Virus record (IMG/VR): IMGVR_UViG_3300023119_000035
Coordinates: 1 to 53,599 of that record
Direction: 5' to 3' (one strand)
From: a virus
Length of the DNA: 53,599 bases
Made by a program: the position numbers and the translations under genes. A model generated the notes under the pieces. That model was not told the origin of the DNA, searched no databases, and saw nothing but the letters and a program-made list of their open reading frames with translations. Shown here one piece after another: positions 41,601-49,106 of the stretch (positions are counted from its first letter, which is position 1; the number at the start of each line of letters is the position of its first letter).

Positions 41601-42335
41601 TTATTTACCCTTTTTTTGGCGTCCACTCTTCATGTTGGCACACCAGTGATACATTTTGCCTTTTTCGCCACTGTATTTTTTAGCCTTAGCACGTAGATCA
41701 GTGACTGATCCATTACAACTAGCACCAGACTTTTTTACACGACCTGGACGACTTTTACCCTTTTTTTTACCGTCTGCAAAGTTTTCTTCTATACTTTCAC
41801 CTTGCATTACTCTTTTTACAGTTCTTTCAAACTTGTGATCTTTATGTTTAAAACCTTTGCCGCCTGCGGCTTCCCATTTGCGAATGTTAACACCGTAGTC
41901 ATCAATTAAGATGTTTGGAGTACCGTCTTTTTGTACTGCGAATTGTGCTTTTTCATGTGTAATGTAAACGTTCTTAGGTGGAAAAAACGCAAGATTCTTT
42001 TTAATCCACTCACGTTTGTGTGGTTCTGAATTAGGATCGCCTGGTAAAGGACTTGAGCAAATGTTATATGATCCTTTAACTTTTTTAATAAGTTCTAATA
42101 AATTTTTAGCATTTGATGTTAAGGGTATGTTAAGCCAAAAGTCATCTGTGTCTCTAATTTTTTGTAGTGCATCGTCGATGTCATGATGTTTGTTAATGTT
42201 CCACCACTTGTCAACTTTCATTAAGTCTGCCCAAGCACCAAAGAAGTCAGCAAGAACGCCATCCATATCAATATAGATTTCACCAGCAATAATGCCTGGT
42301 TGATCACGTTCTACTAATACTTCAGTAATCTTCAT
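41601..42335 (-). CDS. 5'-deoxynucleotidase-like HAD protein with Cys-pair tail, 244 aa
   Basis: The N-terminal ~175 residues are a 5'(3')-deoxyribonucleotidase-like HAD domain: 'EIYIDMDGVLADFFGAWADL' (nucleophile), 'YNICSSPLPGDPNSEPHK' and 'NILIDDYGVNIRKWEAAGG'. A basic linker leads to a C-terminal module 'ASCNGSVTDLRAKAKKYSGE' followed by 'KMYHWCANMKSGRQKKG'. The N-terminus MKITEVLVE has an L-V-E site of the T4 prohead-protease type. It may be a capsid-packaged enzyme; this is inference. It overlaps the 73-aa gene by 4 bp. Confidence 0.75.
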   Translation of the reverse strand: MKITEVLVERDQPGIIAGEIYIDMDGVLADFFGAWADLMKVDKWWNINKHHDIDDALQKIRDTDDFWLNIPLTSNAKNLLELIKKVKGSYNICSSPLPGDPNSEPHKREWIKKNLAFFPPKNVYITHEKAQFAVQKDGTPNILIDDYGVNIRKWEAAGGKGFKHKDHKFERTVKRVMQGESIEENFADGKKKGKSRPGRVKKSGASCNGSVTDLRAKAKKYSGEKGKMYHWCANMKSGRQKKGK

Positions 42336-42553
42336 TTTTTCTTACGCCCTCTAAAACCATTATGTCCTGTCATAAAAGGTCTGCTAAACCAAAGTTTAAA
42401 CCATTCACTATCTCCAGGTTTAACACCCATTTTCTTTTCTTTGGCTTTTATTTTAGAAGCAGTAATACTAGGATTTTCATCAATTTGATATTCTGATAAT
42501 CCTTTAAATGTGTTTGTAATCCCTGCAAGTTTTTGTAGTTCTTCTTTTGTCAT
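42332..42553 (-). CDS. Small late-block protein, 73 aa
   Basis: The second half 'ASKIKAKEKKMGVKPGDSEW' followed by 'FKLWFSRPFMTGHNGF' and a GRKKK end is a pattern I have seen in marine phages, without function. The first 25 residues are helical. It overlaps the nucleotidase gene by 4 bp, so it is part of the operon. Confidence 0.55.
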   Translation of the reverse strand: MTKEELQKLAGITNTFKGLSEYQIDENPSITASKIKAKEKKMGVKPGDSEWFKLWFSRPFMTGHNGFRGRKKK

Positions 42554-43089
42554 TATAGACCTTTTAGCATTCTTGCAATAACTTGATCTAATGCACCTTC
42601 TAAATCGCCTTTTTCAAACAGTCTTGCCGCTTCAGGAAATTTAGATGCTAGGTGATCATATGTTTGAATAATTGCATCAATGTCTTGTACAGAAATATCC
42701 ATCTCTACAGCAATACGTTTCTTAGCATCAAAACTTGGACCAGTAGGTTCATTTAAATCTGTAAGTTGCATAATCTTTGGCAAGTAAGCATTTATTTGTT
42801 TTGCAATGTCGCCTTTATTCCATGTCAAATACATACGCAACATTCCTACACTGTATCCTGTACGTTGAATTTCTCGAGCACCCATTCTAGCCCCTGCTCG
42901 TGCATAAGCAACACCGTTTTGAATAACATTATTGTAGATGTCTTGTGAACTAATTTGATCTAATGGTTTGCCTATTAATCCTTCAAGGTATTGTCTTACT
43001 TCTTGCACTCTGCCAGCAACATCTTTAATTGCATTAACAATATGCATGATTTCTTGTTTACCTTCATTTATAAATTGTCTTGCTCTCAT
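42553..43089 (-). CDS. Late-block helical protein with possible capsid-targeting leader, 178 aa
   Basis: The N-terminus MRARQFINEGKQE contains I-N-E followed by Gly, a fit to the T4 gp21 prohead-protease site (I/L-x-E). The rest is predominantly helical ('VNAIKDVAGRVQEVRQYLEG', 'NAYLPKIMQLTDLNEP'). It resembles T4 internal proteins in layout only. No family is recognised. It overlaps the adenylyltransferase-like gene by 4 bp. Confidence 0.55.
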   Translation of the reverse strand: MRARQFINEGKQEIMHIVNAIKDVAGRVQEVRQYLEGLIGKPLDQISSQDIYNNVIQNGVAYARAGARMGAREIQRTGYSVGMLRMYLTWNKGDIAKQINAYLPKIMQLTDLNEPTGPSFDAKKRIAVEMDISVQDIDAIIQTYDHLASKFPEAARLFEKGDLEGALDQVIARMLKGL

Positions 43090-43787
43090 ATTAATCTAAA
43101 CCCCTTCATCATTTTTTTAAGGGTGCCTTTCTTAACATCCTTAGTTGTGTTTTGTTTTGTAAGAATACCAACTCCTGCGGCTTCTTCATTTGTTTCGTCT
43201 TGAATACCCATTGCCTGTCTAACCCTATTGTACATTTGTTTTGCAAGAGTTTCATTACCTGAAACACCTTGTTTAAATCCGTCAAAGTTTCCTTCAACTG
43301 CAAGTTGTCTTAATTTACTTGCACTCATTCCTTCAACGCCGTCTGCATCAGGATCACGTTCTCCACTGCTAACAACTTTAACAGCATTAAAAGCAAACGG
43401 TATTTCACCTGACTTATCAGGAGTGTTATTGTATTTGTCAACTAGGTCTTGGTATTGTTGTACACGATCACTACCTGCAACAATAACAACATTGCGATAT
43501 CCGTCGCCTTGTAATAGTTGTAATGCTTGTATGATAGTTTTTACACTAGTATTTCTATTGATAGGAATATTAAACATTTCACTTGCAAAATGAAACTTTT
43601 CTGCAAATGTTAATGGATTCTTTTTAGCGTCTTGGGTTTTAGTTAAAAATAAAATGGGGTCGCCCATTACTTTTTGTGCTGTTGATTTTACAGTATCAAC
43701 AACTTTTTGATGTCCAATGGTAGGAGGATTCATTCTACCCCAAGCAATAACGGCTGTCCTGTTGTTGACAACTTCGTCAATTCTCAT
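43086..43787 (-). CDS. Cytidylyltransferase-fold nucleotidyltransferase, 233 aa
   Basis: The protein has the Rossmann nucleotidyltransferase signature: 'AVIAWGRMNPPTIGHQKVVD' with the GH of the T/HxGH motif, 'VVIVAGSDRVQQYQDLVDKY' and a C-terminal 'GVEGMSASKLRQLAVEG' equivalent to ISSTxxR. Such enzymes transfer NMP from NTP to small substrates (NMN or FMN, for example). The N-terminal MRIDEV has an I-D-E site that could be a capsid-targeting leader. A Lys-rich tail follows. Substrate is not predictable. Confidence 0.75.
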   Translation of the reverse strand: MRIDEVVNNRTAVIAWGRMNPPTIGHQKVVDTVKSTAQKVMGDPILFLTKTQDAKKNPLTFAEKFHFASEMFNIPINRNTSVKTIIQALQLLQGDGYRNVVIVAGSDRVQQYQDLVDKYNNTPDKSGEIPFAFNAVKVVSSGERDPDADGVEGMSASKLRQLAVEGNFDGFKQGVSGNETLAKQMYNRVRQAMGIQDETNEEAAGVGILTKQNTTKDVKKGTLKKMMKGFRLI

Positions 43788-44135
43788 TTATTCCTCCTTG
43801 GGATCGTATTCGCCGTTGTTGATTAATTCTATTTGTGATTCCGCAAATTGTCTACAAATTTTTTCTTTTAGATCTTTGGTATAAATTTCTTCTATATTAC
43901 CAGGTAGTTTGTATTCTTCCTGATACATTTTGCAACCTTCTTCAACCATTTCCATAAACGACGAATAACATTCGTTGGCGTCTGTAGCAGGACCTTTTTT
44001 AATTCCGTCTACTACTTTTAAAAAATAATTTTTGTGTAAGTCGTCGTTGTGTTCGATATAAAACTTAATATCGTCTACTAGTACATCTGGCGTATCTTGT
44101 GATACATTATTGTCAAACAGTTCCTTTAATAGCAT
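43788..44135 (-). CDS. Hypothetical acidic protein of late block, 115 aa
   Basis: This small acidic protein begins MLLKELFDN, with an L-K-E site near the N-terminus like its neighbours. It contains 'HNDDLHKNYFLKVVDGIKKG' and 'CKMYQEEYKLPGNIEEIYTK'. No family is recognised. It lies directly between the nucleotidyltransferase and the large 842-aa protein, with 0-6 bp gaps. Confidence 0.5.
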   Translation of the reverse strand: MLLKELFDNNVSQDTPDVLVDDIKFYIEHNDDLHKNYFLKVVDGIKKGPATDANECYSSFMEMVEEGCKMYQEEYKLPGNIEEIYTKDLKEKICRQFAESQIELINNGEYDPKEE

Positions 44136-44141
44136 TGTTCA

Positions 44142-46670
44142 TCACCATTTTCTACATGACCAATAACGTGCTTTATGCTTTGGACCTGGAGTATCGCAGT
44201 TGTGTCTAGCACGGAAACTTTTCCTTCTTGCTGGGTTTGATTTTTTAATCTTCATGTTAGGATCACCAAAGTTAACTTTAACTACATTACCTTTTGGATT
44301 CTTAACATATACTTTAAACTTCTTAACATCGCCACGCATTGGTTTGTTTAGTTTAACTGTGCGTCCTTGGTATTCTGCTTCTTCAATGTTTTCATCGTTT
44401 TCGCCAATCCAACCAAACGCTTCATAAAATTCATCACCGTGTAATGTGACATCTGTTAAATCGTTAAACCAAATATCTTCTTCTACTTGTTCAATTGATT
44501 CTTTTACTTTTTTCTTTTTCTTTGCTGGGTGGCTGTGTTCTACAACAACACACTCTTTCATGTTCGCTACTGGAATATTTCTAACAATAAATTGTGATCC
44601 GTCTTCACGTACAAATTTAGCATCGTAGTGTGTGACTGTTCCGTCTTCACTTAATGTGTGTTCGCCATGAATAACTTCACCTTCACCAAACTTATCATGT
44701 TTAAATGATTTAGTGCAAGGATGATAAATGTTATCACCTTCGTTTTGAATACTCTCTAATTCAAGATCTTTAAATAGTTTTTTTGCTTCATCACTATTTG
44801 GATCAAGTTTTTTTGATTTAAAACGTTTTTCAGCCTGTGCAACCATATCTGGATCACCCTTACGTGTTTCCCCGCCTTGTGCATCTTTTGCATAAACACC
44901 TGATTTAGGTGCAGAAGCATCAGTTGGTTTAAACATTGCTGAATCGTCACCGCTAGGTGTGTAAGGTTTAATTTCTACAGGCTTAGGATCTTTAGAAACT
45001 ACTTTTTCTCTAGTACCTGAAATCATTTCCCAACCATTGCTATGATGGCTGTTTTCAAATTTATCTAATTCTTCATCAGTAGCATAAATTGTATACTCTT
45101 TACCTTGATAACTCCATTGAGTTTTGTTCTTGTTTTTATCAATGTTAAAATTTACAGTGCCACCATTTGACTGAATACGTCTTTCACCACCAAACGGAAG
45201 TTTACCATTTGCAGGTTTTTGTTCAGGCTTTTTTCCAAATAACTTTTTTAGAAAGTCAAACTCTGTTAGATTTTCACTTTCATACATACCTTGTAATTGT
45301 ACATCAGGCATTTGATTCACTTTTGGTTTACTTGATTGTGTTGAAGAAGATGATTGCGATTGTTCAGCATCTTTTGCTAAACCAATATCACCTTTGTATC
45401 TTGTTTGGCCAGTCATACCATCTTTACCAAATGTACCTGCTTTGCCGCCCATGATGTTTACTGCTTTTTCTTCTGCTTCTTCTTTTTCAAGATCTGCTAG
45501 TTTAGCCGCGTGTGCTTTACTTTGTAATGCCTTTTCAATTTCATCGTTGTTAGCAAGATCTTGTAATGCTCTCTTGCCTCTAAAGCCAGCCGCCGCAATC
45601 ATAACTTGAATGTCTACACCTGAGTTAACCATTCTTGTCATATCTTCAAATGCTTGAGCATCACCACGGTATGCTCTGTTAACAGTTAGAATTGCTTCAT
45701 ATGCTTCTTTCTGGTCACGCATTGGAATTGCTTGAATCTGTAATGCTAACATTTTTAATTCATGATTGATATTTCTAATGTCGCCTGCTTGTTTCCATTC
45801 AGCAAAACTTACATCTTTAAGTGCTTCACTTCTATCAGTATAGAAGTTTCCGTCATCACTCTTACTCCAATGTTTATATTGATCGAGTGCTACCCAACGG
45901 CTACCTACTTTTCTGTGTGTTCCTACATACTCGCCTGATCCTTGATCATAATTTGCTGGATTTCCTTGGAAGTCAGCATCAAAGTCTTTTCCGTATGAGT
46001 ATGCTGGTAAACCAAATCCCATGTCTTTTAATCTGTCAGCCATGTATCTGTCACGGACTGAACCTGTCCAAATAGGACGACCATCAACAGCCATAGGAAC
46101 ATAACCTTTAGTACCATTTGCATATTCAATTGCTTGATACATTCCGCCGCCACGTTTCTTTGGCTCTTCATCCCAAAGGATTTTAAATTCTTCTTCTAGA
46201 TTTTGTTCTTCAATTGCCTTAGCAATATTACTGTGTGATTGTGATTCAAATTCATCATCGTCAGAGTCATCATATGGAACTTCTGAATCTGGATCTTTTT
46301 CTAATGGAATATCTTTATGTCTTTCCATCGCCGCTTGTACAACTTTAACTAAGCCTGGACCAATTTGCTTGTCATTGTGTATCATGTTGCTAACGTTGGA
46401 TAAAAACAACGAAAGGTCGTCGTTATTTTTAATTAGTTGTGATAGTTCTGATAGTTTGTACGCAATTTCTGCTTTAGCATCTGTAAATTTTTGAATATTA
46501 GCACTGCTGTATTTGATCTGTGATTTGCTTGGTTCAGCAAATACAGCGTCTTGCAAATCAGCAATTACTTCTGATGCTGTCTTATATTGTTTGCGTTTAA
46601 CTTCTTTTTTGGCTTCTGTTTGAACGCCATCAATTTTGTTTATTAATTTTCTAAAGTCCATAGTGTCCAT
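44142..46670 (-). CDS. Large multi-part virion/internal protein, 842 aa
   Basis: This long, hydrophilic protein has low-complexity linkers (Ser/Gln at about 430-450). Recognisable pieces are 'YGKDFDADFQGNPANYDQGS', 'EFDFLKKLFGKKPEQKPANG', a small repeat 'DKFGEGEVIHGEHTLSEDG', and a C-terminal module 'GRTVKLNKPMRGDVKKFKVY', 'KVNFGDPNMKIKKSNPARR', 'RARHNCDTPGPKHKARYWSC' which I have seen at the ends of diverse marine phage proteins. The N-terminus ('DFRKLINKIDGVQTEAKKE') is helical and charged. A late promoter lies 20 bases upstream. Location in the virion is inferred. Confidence 0.65.
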   Translation of the reverse strand: MDTMDFRKLINKIDGVQTEAKKEVKRKQYKTASEVIADLQDAVFAEPSKSQIKYSSANIQKFTDAKAEIAYKLSELSQLIKNNDDLSLFLSNVSNMIHNDKQIGPGLVKVVQAAMERHKDIPLEKDPDSEVPYDDSDDDEFESQSHSNIAKAIEEQNLEEEFKILWDEEPKKRGGGMYQAIEYANGTKGYVPMAVDGRPIWTGSVRDRYMADRLKDMGFGLPAYSYGKDFDADFQGNPANYDQGSGEYVGTHRKVGSRWVALDQYKHWSKSDDGNFYTDRSEALKDVSFAEWKQAGDIRNINHELKMLALQIQAIPMRDQKEAYEAILTVNRAYRGDAQAFEDMTRMVNSGVDIQVMIAAAGFRGKRALQDLANNDEIEKALQSKAHAAKLADLEKEEAEEKAVNIMGGKAGTFGKDGMTGQTRYKGDIGLAKDAEQSQSSSSTQSSKPKVNQMPDVQLQGMYESENLTEFDFLKKLFGKKPEQKPANGKLPFGGERRIQSNGGTVNFNIDKNKNKTQWSYQGKEYTIYATDEELDKFENSHHSNGWEMISGTREKVVSKDPKPVEIKPYTPSGDDSAMFKPTDASAPKSGVYAKDAQGGETRKGDPDMVAQAEKRFKSKKLDPNSDEAKKLFKDLELESIQNEGDNIYHPCTKSFKHDKFGEGEVIHGEHTLSEDGTVTHYDAKFVREDGSQFIVRNIPVANMKECVVVEHSHPAKKKKKVKESIEQVEEDIWFNDLTDVTLHGDEFYEAFGWIGENDENIEEAEYQGRTVKLNKPMRGDVKKFKVYVKNPKGNVVKVNFGDPNMKIKKSNPARRKSFRARHNCDTPGPKHKARYWSCRKW

Positions 46671-46691
46671 ATTATAATACTCCTACTGAAG

Positions 46692-46699
46692 TATTTATG
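46692..46699 (-). promoter_or_regulatory. T4-type late promoter (CATAAATA)
   Basis: CATAAATA, read leftwards, matches NATAAATA and lies 22 bases before the start at 46670, followed by a TAGGAG ribosome site. It would drive the late block down to 39004. Confidence 0.6.
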
Positions 46700-46708
46700 C
46701 AAGAGGAC

Positions 46709-46945
46709 TTATCTTCGAAAGGGTTTGATTTCTGTGATTTCTGGTGTGTTTGCTGTGAATTCTAATCCAGCCATGTGACCTACATATAGGTCTTTATTTT
46801 TGTACGATAAACGCACTTTTACGGTGTTTATAATAACATCTATGTACATTTTCTCTACATAGCGATCTAAGTATGCTTGTACTGTTTGACCATTATCTGT
46901 ACAATTAACTTCTATTTTTTCAGGTAGGTGTTGATTATTTTGCAT
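46709..46945 (-). CDS. Conserved small protein, 78 aa
   Basis: A short beta-rich protein ('VNCTDNGQTVQAYLDRYVEK', 'DVIINTVKVRLSYKNKDLYV', 'LEFTANTPEITEIKPF'). No family is recognised. It stands alone between a terminator on its 5' side and the late promoter on its 3' side. Strong GGATC lies 6 bases before the ATG. Confidence 0.5.
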   Translation of the reverse strand: MQNNQHLPEKIEVNCTDNGQTVQAYLDRYVEKMYIDVIINTVKVRLSYKNKDLYVGHMAGLEFTANTPEITEIKPFRR

Positions 46946-46967
46946 ATTGATCCTTTATAAAGCAGTA

Positions 46968-46987
46968 AAGGCCCCCGAAGGGGCCTT
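46968..46987 (-). terminator. Strong UUCG-hairpin terminator after the winged-helix gene
   Basis: A perfect 8-bp GC-rich stem (AAGGCCCC / GGGGCCTT) with TTCG loop on the - strand, 15 bases after the stop of the gene at 47003. The following sequence is only moderately T-rich. Confidence 0.8.
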
Positions 46988-47002
46988 ATACCTCAAGTTT
47001 AA

Positions 47003-47272
47003 TTAAGCAACTAGGCCTTTTGCCATTGCTTTATAACCAGCCGCGATAACCGCTCTGCTAGCCGTACCTAAACGGTACTTCTTGTAAACTCTACCTTTGC
47101 TATCTTTAACAGTGTTAAGATATACTGGGAAACCGTTGAAACGTAGTGCTTGAATTACTGCACCTGGGTTTCCTGCACCAAATCTTGATTTGATTTGAGC
47201 CGCAGTTAGTTCATTACCATTTTGTAATGAAGCAAGTACTTTAGCCTGGATAGTTTTTGAATTGTTAGTCAT
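47003..47272 (-). CDS. Small winged-helix-like protein, 89 aa
   Basis: The start is the ATG at 47272, with TAGGAG six bases upstream; an ATG six codons earlier lies before the ribosome site. 'KVLASLQNGNELTAAQIKSR' followed by 'GAVIQALRFNGFPVYLN' and 'GRVYKKYRLG' reads as a helix-turn-helix with a beta wing, like small phage regulators. It is monocistronic, with its own promoter, a leader hairpin and a strong terminator, unlike its neighbours. That layout suits an abundant regulator or DNA-binding protein. Target unknown. Confidence 0.65.
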   Translation of the reverse strand: MTNNSKTIQAKVLASLQNGNELTAAQIKSRFGAGNPGAVIQALRFNGFPVYLNTVKDSKGRVYKKYRLGTASRAVIAAGYKAMAKGLVA

Positions 47273-47297
47273 GTTTTCTCCTATTGACATTTAATAA

Positions 47298-47321
47298 AAA
47301 ACACTCACAATTAAGTGTTTT
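47298..47321 (-). promoter_or_regulatory. Leader hairpin of the winged-helix gene
   Basis: Within the ~50-base leader, AAAACACT and AGTGTTTT pair over 8 bp with an 8-base loop, followed by a T-rich stretch. It sits at the very 5' end of the predicted transcript. It may be a 5' stabiliser or an attenuator; the stem is AT-rich. Confidence 0.5.
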
Positions 47322-47330
47322 ACATATATT

Positions 47331-47359
47331 ATAATAGCAAAGAATGTGTATAAAGTCAA
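47331..47359 (-). promoter_or_regulatory. Sigma70-type early promoter for the winged-helix gene
   Basis: TTGACT (47354-47359), 17 bp, TATTAT (47331-47336), read leftwards, in the 121-base gap after the 98-aa gene. An overlapping TATAAT lies 2 bases nearer the gene with 19-bp spacing. Confidence 0.75.
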
Positions 47360-47393
47360 CTACAACTGTTGGTTAATTTTACCAAAATGACTA

Positions 47394-47690
47394 TTATTGG
47401 AGATTATAGCCGTTTCCGCTAACTTCAATTTCGTAATCACCAGTAATAGTTTTGGAAATAATGTCAGCCATGTCGTCTGCTTTTTGGTTGCTTAGTTCTT
47501 GTGAAAGAGCAACTTCGTAAACGTAATGTCCTTCAGTTGTTTTATAAGATTCAAAAATGATTTTTTGGTCTTCTGCAGATTCTAACAAACACTCGTCAAG
47601 TGTATGTGACATAGCACCTGCGAATATTCTAATAAAGTTTTCGCCTTGATCTTCGTTAAAGATAAGCCTTACAAAATGTTGTTCACTCAT
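47394..47690 (-). CDS. Hypothetical small protein, 98 aa
   Basis: The first half is beta-rich ('QHFVRLIFNEDQGENFIRIF'), followed by an acidic helix ('SHTLDECLLESAEDQKIIFE') and 'HYVYEVALSQELSNQKADDM'. No family is recognised. Its start overlaps the stop of the 130-aa structural-like gene (TAATG), so it is co-translated with it. Confidence 0.5.
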   Translation of the reverse strand: MSEQHFVRLIFNEDQGENFIRIFAGAMSHTLDECLLESAEDQKIIFESYKTTEGHYVYEVALSQELSNQKADDMADIISKTITGDYEIEVSGNGYNLQ

Positions 47691-48082
47691 TAGTAATTCA
47701 CCCTTATATGATTAACTGTTCCATCTGTAAAATTAGAAATAACTGCTCTTAGCCAAACAAAATTACCTGTAAAATTGTACATATAAGAGCCTGTTCTGTT
47801 TACAGTACTATCGCTAGGATCGGCTGTATGTTCCGTTCCTGATACATCAAACCAATCGTCGCTGGTAGGTTCAGATGCTAAAGTTGCTTCAATTTTAACT
47901 GTTCCGTAAAACCCGTCAACTTTGATTTCGTATGTATGTACTCCGTCACCGCCTTTGTAGTAGCCGTCGCCTTTTACTTTAGCACTGGTGTATGTTTCAA
48001 CCGTGCTATCGCCTGGGTGATCAACTTGGGCAGTTTCTGCACTGTTGATTGTAAACTGAAAATTTGTACTTTGTTCTGGCAT
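47690..48082 (-). CDS. Probable virion decoration or structural beta protein, 130 aa
   Basis: The protein is Thr/Gly/Asp-rich and entirely beta in character ('STNFQFTINSAETAQVDHPG', 'GDGVHTYEIKVDGFYGTVKI', 'TGSYMYNFTGNFVWLRAVI'), ending in 'DGTVNHIRVNY'. It resembles virion surface or decoration proteins of marine T4-like phages in composition. A late-like AATAAATA lies only 8 bases before its start, so it could be nearly leaderless, although no ribosome site is evident. Function is inferred. Confidence 0.55.
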   Translation of the reverse strand: MPEQSTNFQFTINSAETAQVDHPGDSTVETYTSAKVKGDGYYKGGDGVHTYEIKVDGFYGTVKIEATLASEPTSDDWFDVSGTEHTADPSDSTVNRTGSYMYNFTGNFVWLRAVISNFTDGTVNHIRVNY

Positions 48083-48093
48083 AGTACTTTTAT

Positions 48094-48378
48094 TTATTTG
48101 ATTTTGATTTTATATGCCTGGGCCATTCTAGCAATTTCCATGCCCTCAATTAGATTAATATCACTGTAATTTACTTTATATAAGTGATCTTTACCAGCAT
48201 CACAGCGATCCCAACCTTTTGCAGATGTATGACCTAAGTTTCCAATCAAAACTTGCTTTTGGATTCTAATTGGTTGACCACCTAATCCACTTGCTGTCAC
48301 AACAGCATGAACATTTGTTCCTTCGGTAATAACGTTTCGTTTAATTAGTTCTCGTACTATGTTTTCTTTTTGCATCAA
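48094..48378 (-). CDS. Hypothetical small protein, 94 aa
   Basis: The sequence 'ELIKRNVITEGTNVHAVVTA' and 'RIQKQVLIGNLGHTSAKGWD' is followed by 'LYKVNYSDINLIEGMEIARM' and a basic end. No family is recognised. AAAGGAACTTTG precedes the ATG. It overlaps the 243-aa gene by 4 bp and lies 11 bp before the beta-rich structural gene. Confidence 0.5.
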   Translation of the reverse strand: MMQKENIVRELIKRNVITEGTNVHAVVTASGLGGQPIRIQKQVLIGNLGHTSAKGWDRCDAGKDHLYKVNYSDINLIEGMEIARMAQAYKIKIK

Positions 48379-49106
48379 AGTTCCTTTCTTAGTTTGAATT
48401 CTGTGATGCTTTTAACCGCATCGCTTAGATACATTTGTAATAATAACATAATATCTTTATTTGTCGAGTATAAAAATTTACCATTTAAATCATACCCACC
48501 GTTTTTGATTGAATTTAATGTTATATCAGTAATTTCCAAATCAGGATAATTTTTAATCCAATCTTTAAATCCTTGTCTGACATCACTGCTTAAGAATTTA
48601 TTTCTTAAATTAATACGATAGCGATATTTGCCGTGCGGATAATTGTTAACAATTTCATGTGTAGGATTATTCAACAAGTAAGTTCCGTGTTTTTCATCTG
48701 TAGGCCATGAAATATCTACTACAATATCTTTAAACTGTTTACAAATATCATCAAACAAATCTTTATCATTTAGATAAAATCCGCAATGACTTGTTTCCAA
48801 ACGCATTGTAAATTCTGTATTTTGAGAATACAGTTTTTCACGCATTTGCATAATCTTGTATATTGTAAATCTATTTTCCCACATATCTTTAGGACGGGTT
48901 TGGTCCCATCTATTTTTAAGAGTATTTCCGCCTTTGGCTAAAAACTCGTTAAAATTTTCAGATTTAGTTAATGCAGAAAAAACTTTGTCTTTGGGATATC
49001 TTATAAAAGCAATGCGTGGGCAATACACAGTTGCTTTGTAAAGGTATTTGTTAAAGAACAGTTTATTCGTGTGTTGTGCTTTCAACGTCTTGTTCCTTGT
49101 GTTCAA
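48375..49106 (-). CDS. Conserved hypothetical protein, 243 aa
   Basis: This basic protein ('HTNKLFFNKYLYKATVYCPR' near the start, then 'RWDQTRPKDMWENRFTIYKI', 'MRLETSHCGFYLNDKDLFD' and 'YPHGKYRYRINLRNKF') reads like a conserved protein of T4-like marine phages whose role I do not know. The start overlaps the last 44 bases of the ClpA gene, an unusually long overlap. A later internal start would be possible but would remove the conserved N-terminal segment. Confidence 0.6.
   Translation of the reverse strand: MNTRNKTLKAQHTNKLFFNKYLYKATVYCPRIAFIRYPKDKVFSALTKSENFNEFLAKGGNTLKNRWDQTRPKDMWENRFTIYKIMQMREKLYSQNTEFTMRLETSHCGFYLNDKDLFDDICKQFKDIVVDISWPTDEKHGTYLLNNPTHEIVNNYPHGKYRYRINLRNKFLSSDVRQGFKDWIKNYPDLEITDITLNSIKNGGYDLNGKFLYSTNKDIMLLLQMYLSDAVKSITEFKLRKEL

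Noticed and set aside
48091-48098. AATAAATA as a firm late promoter for the 130-aa gene
   Set aside because: It overlaps the stop of the upstream gene and lies only 8 bases from the ATG, with no ribosome site between, so it is mentioned but not listed as a feature.
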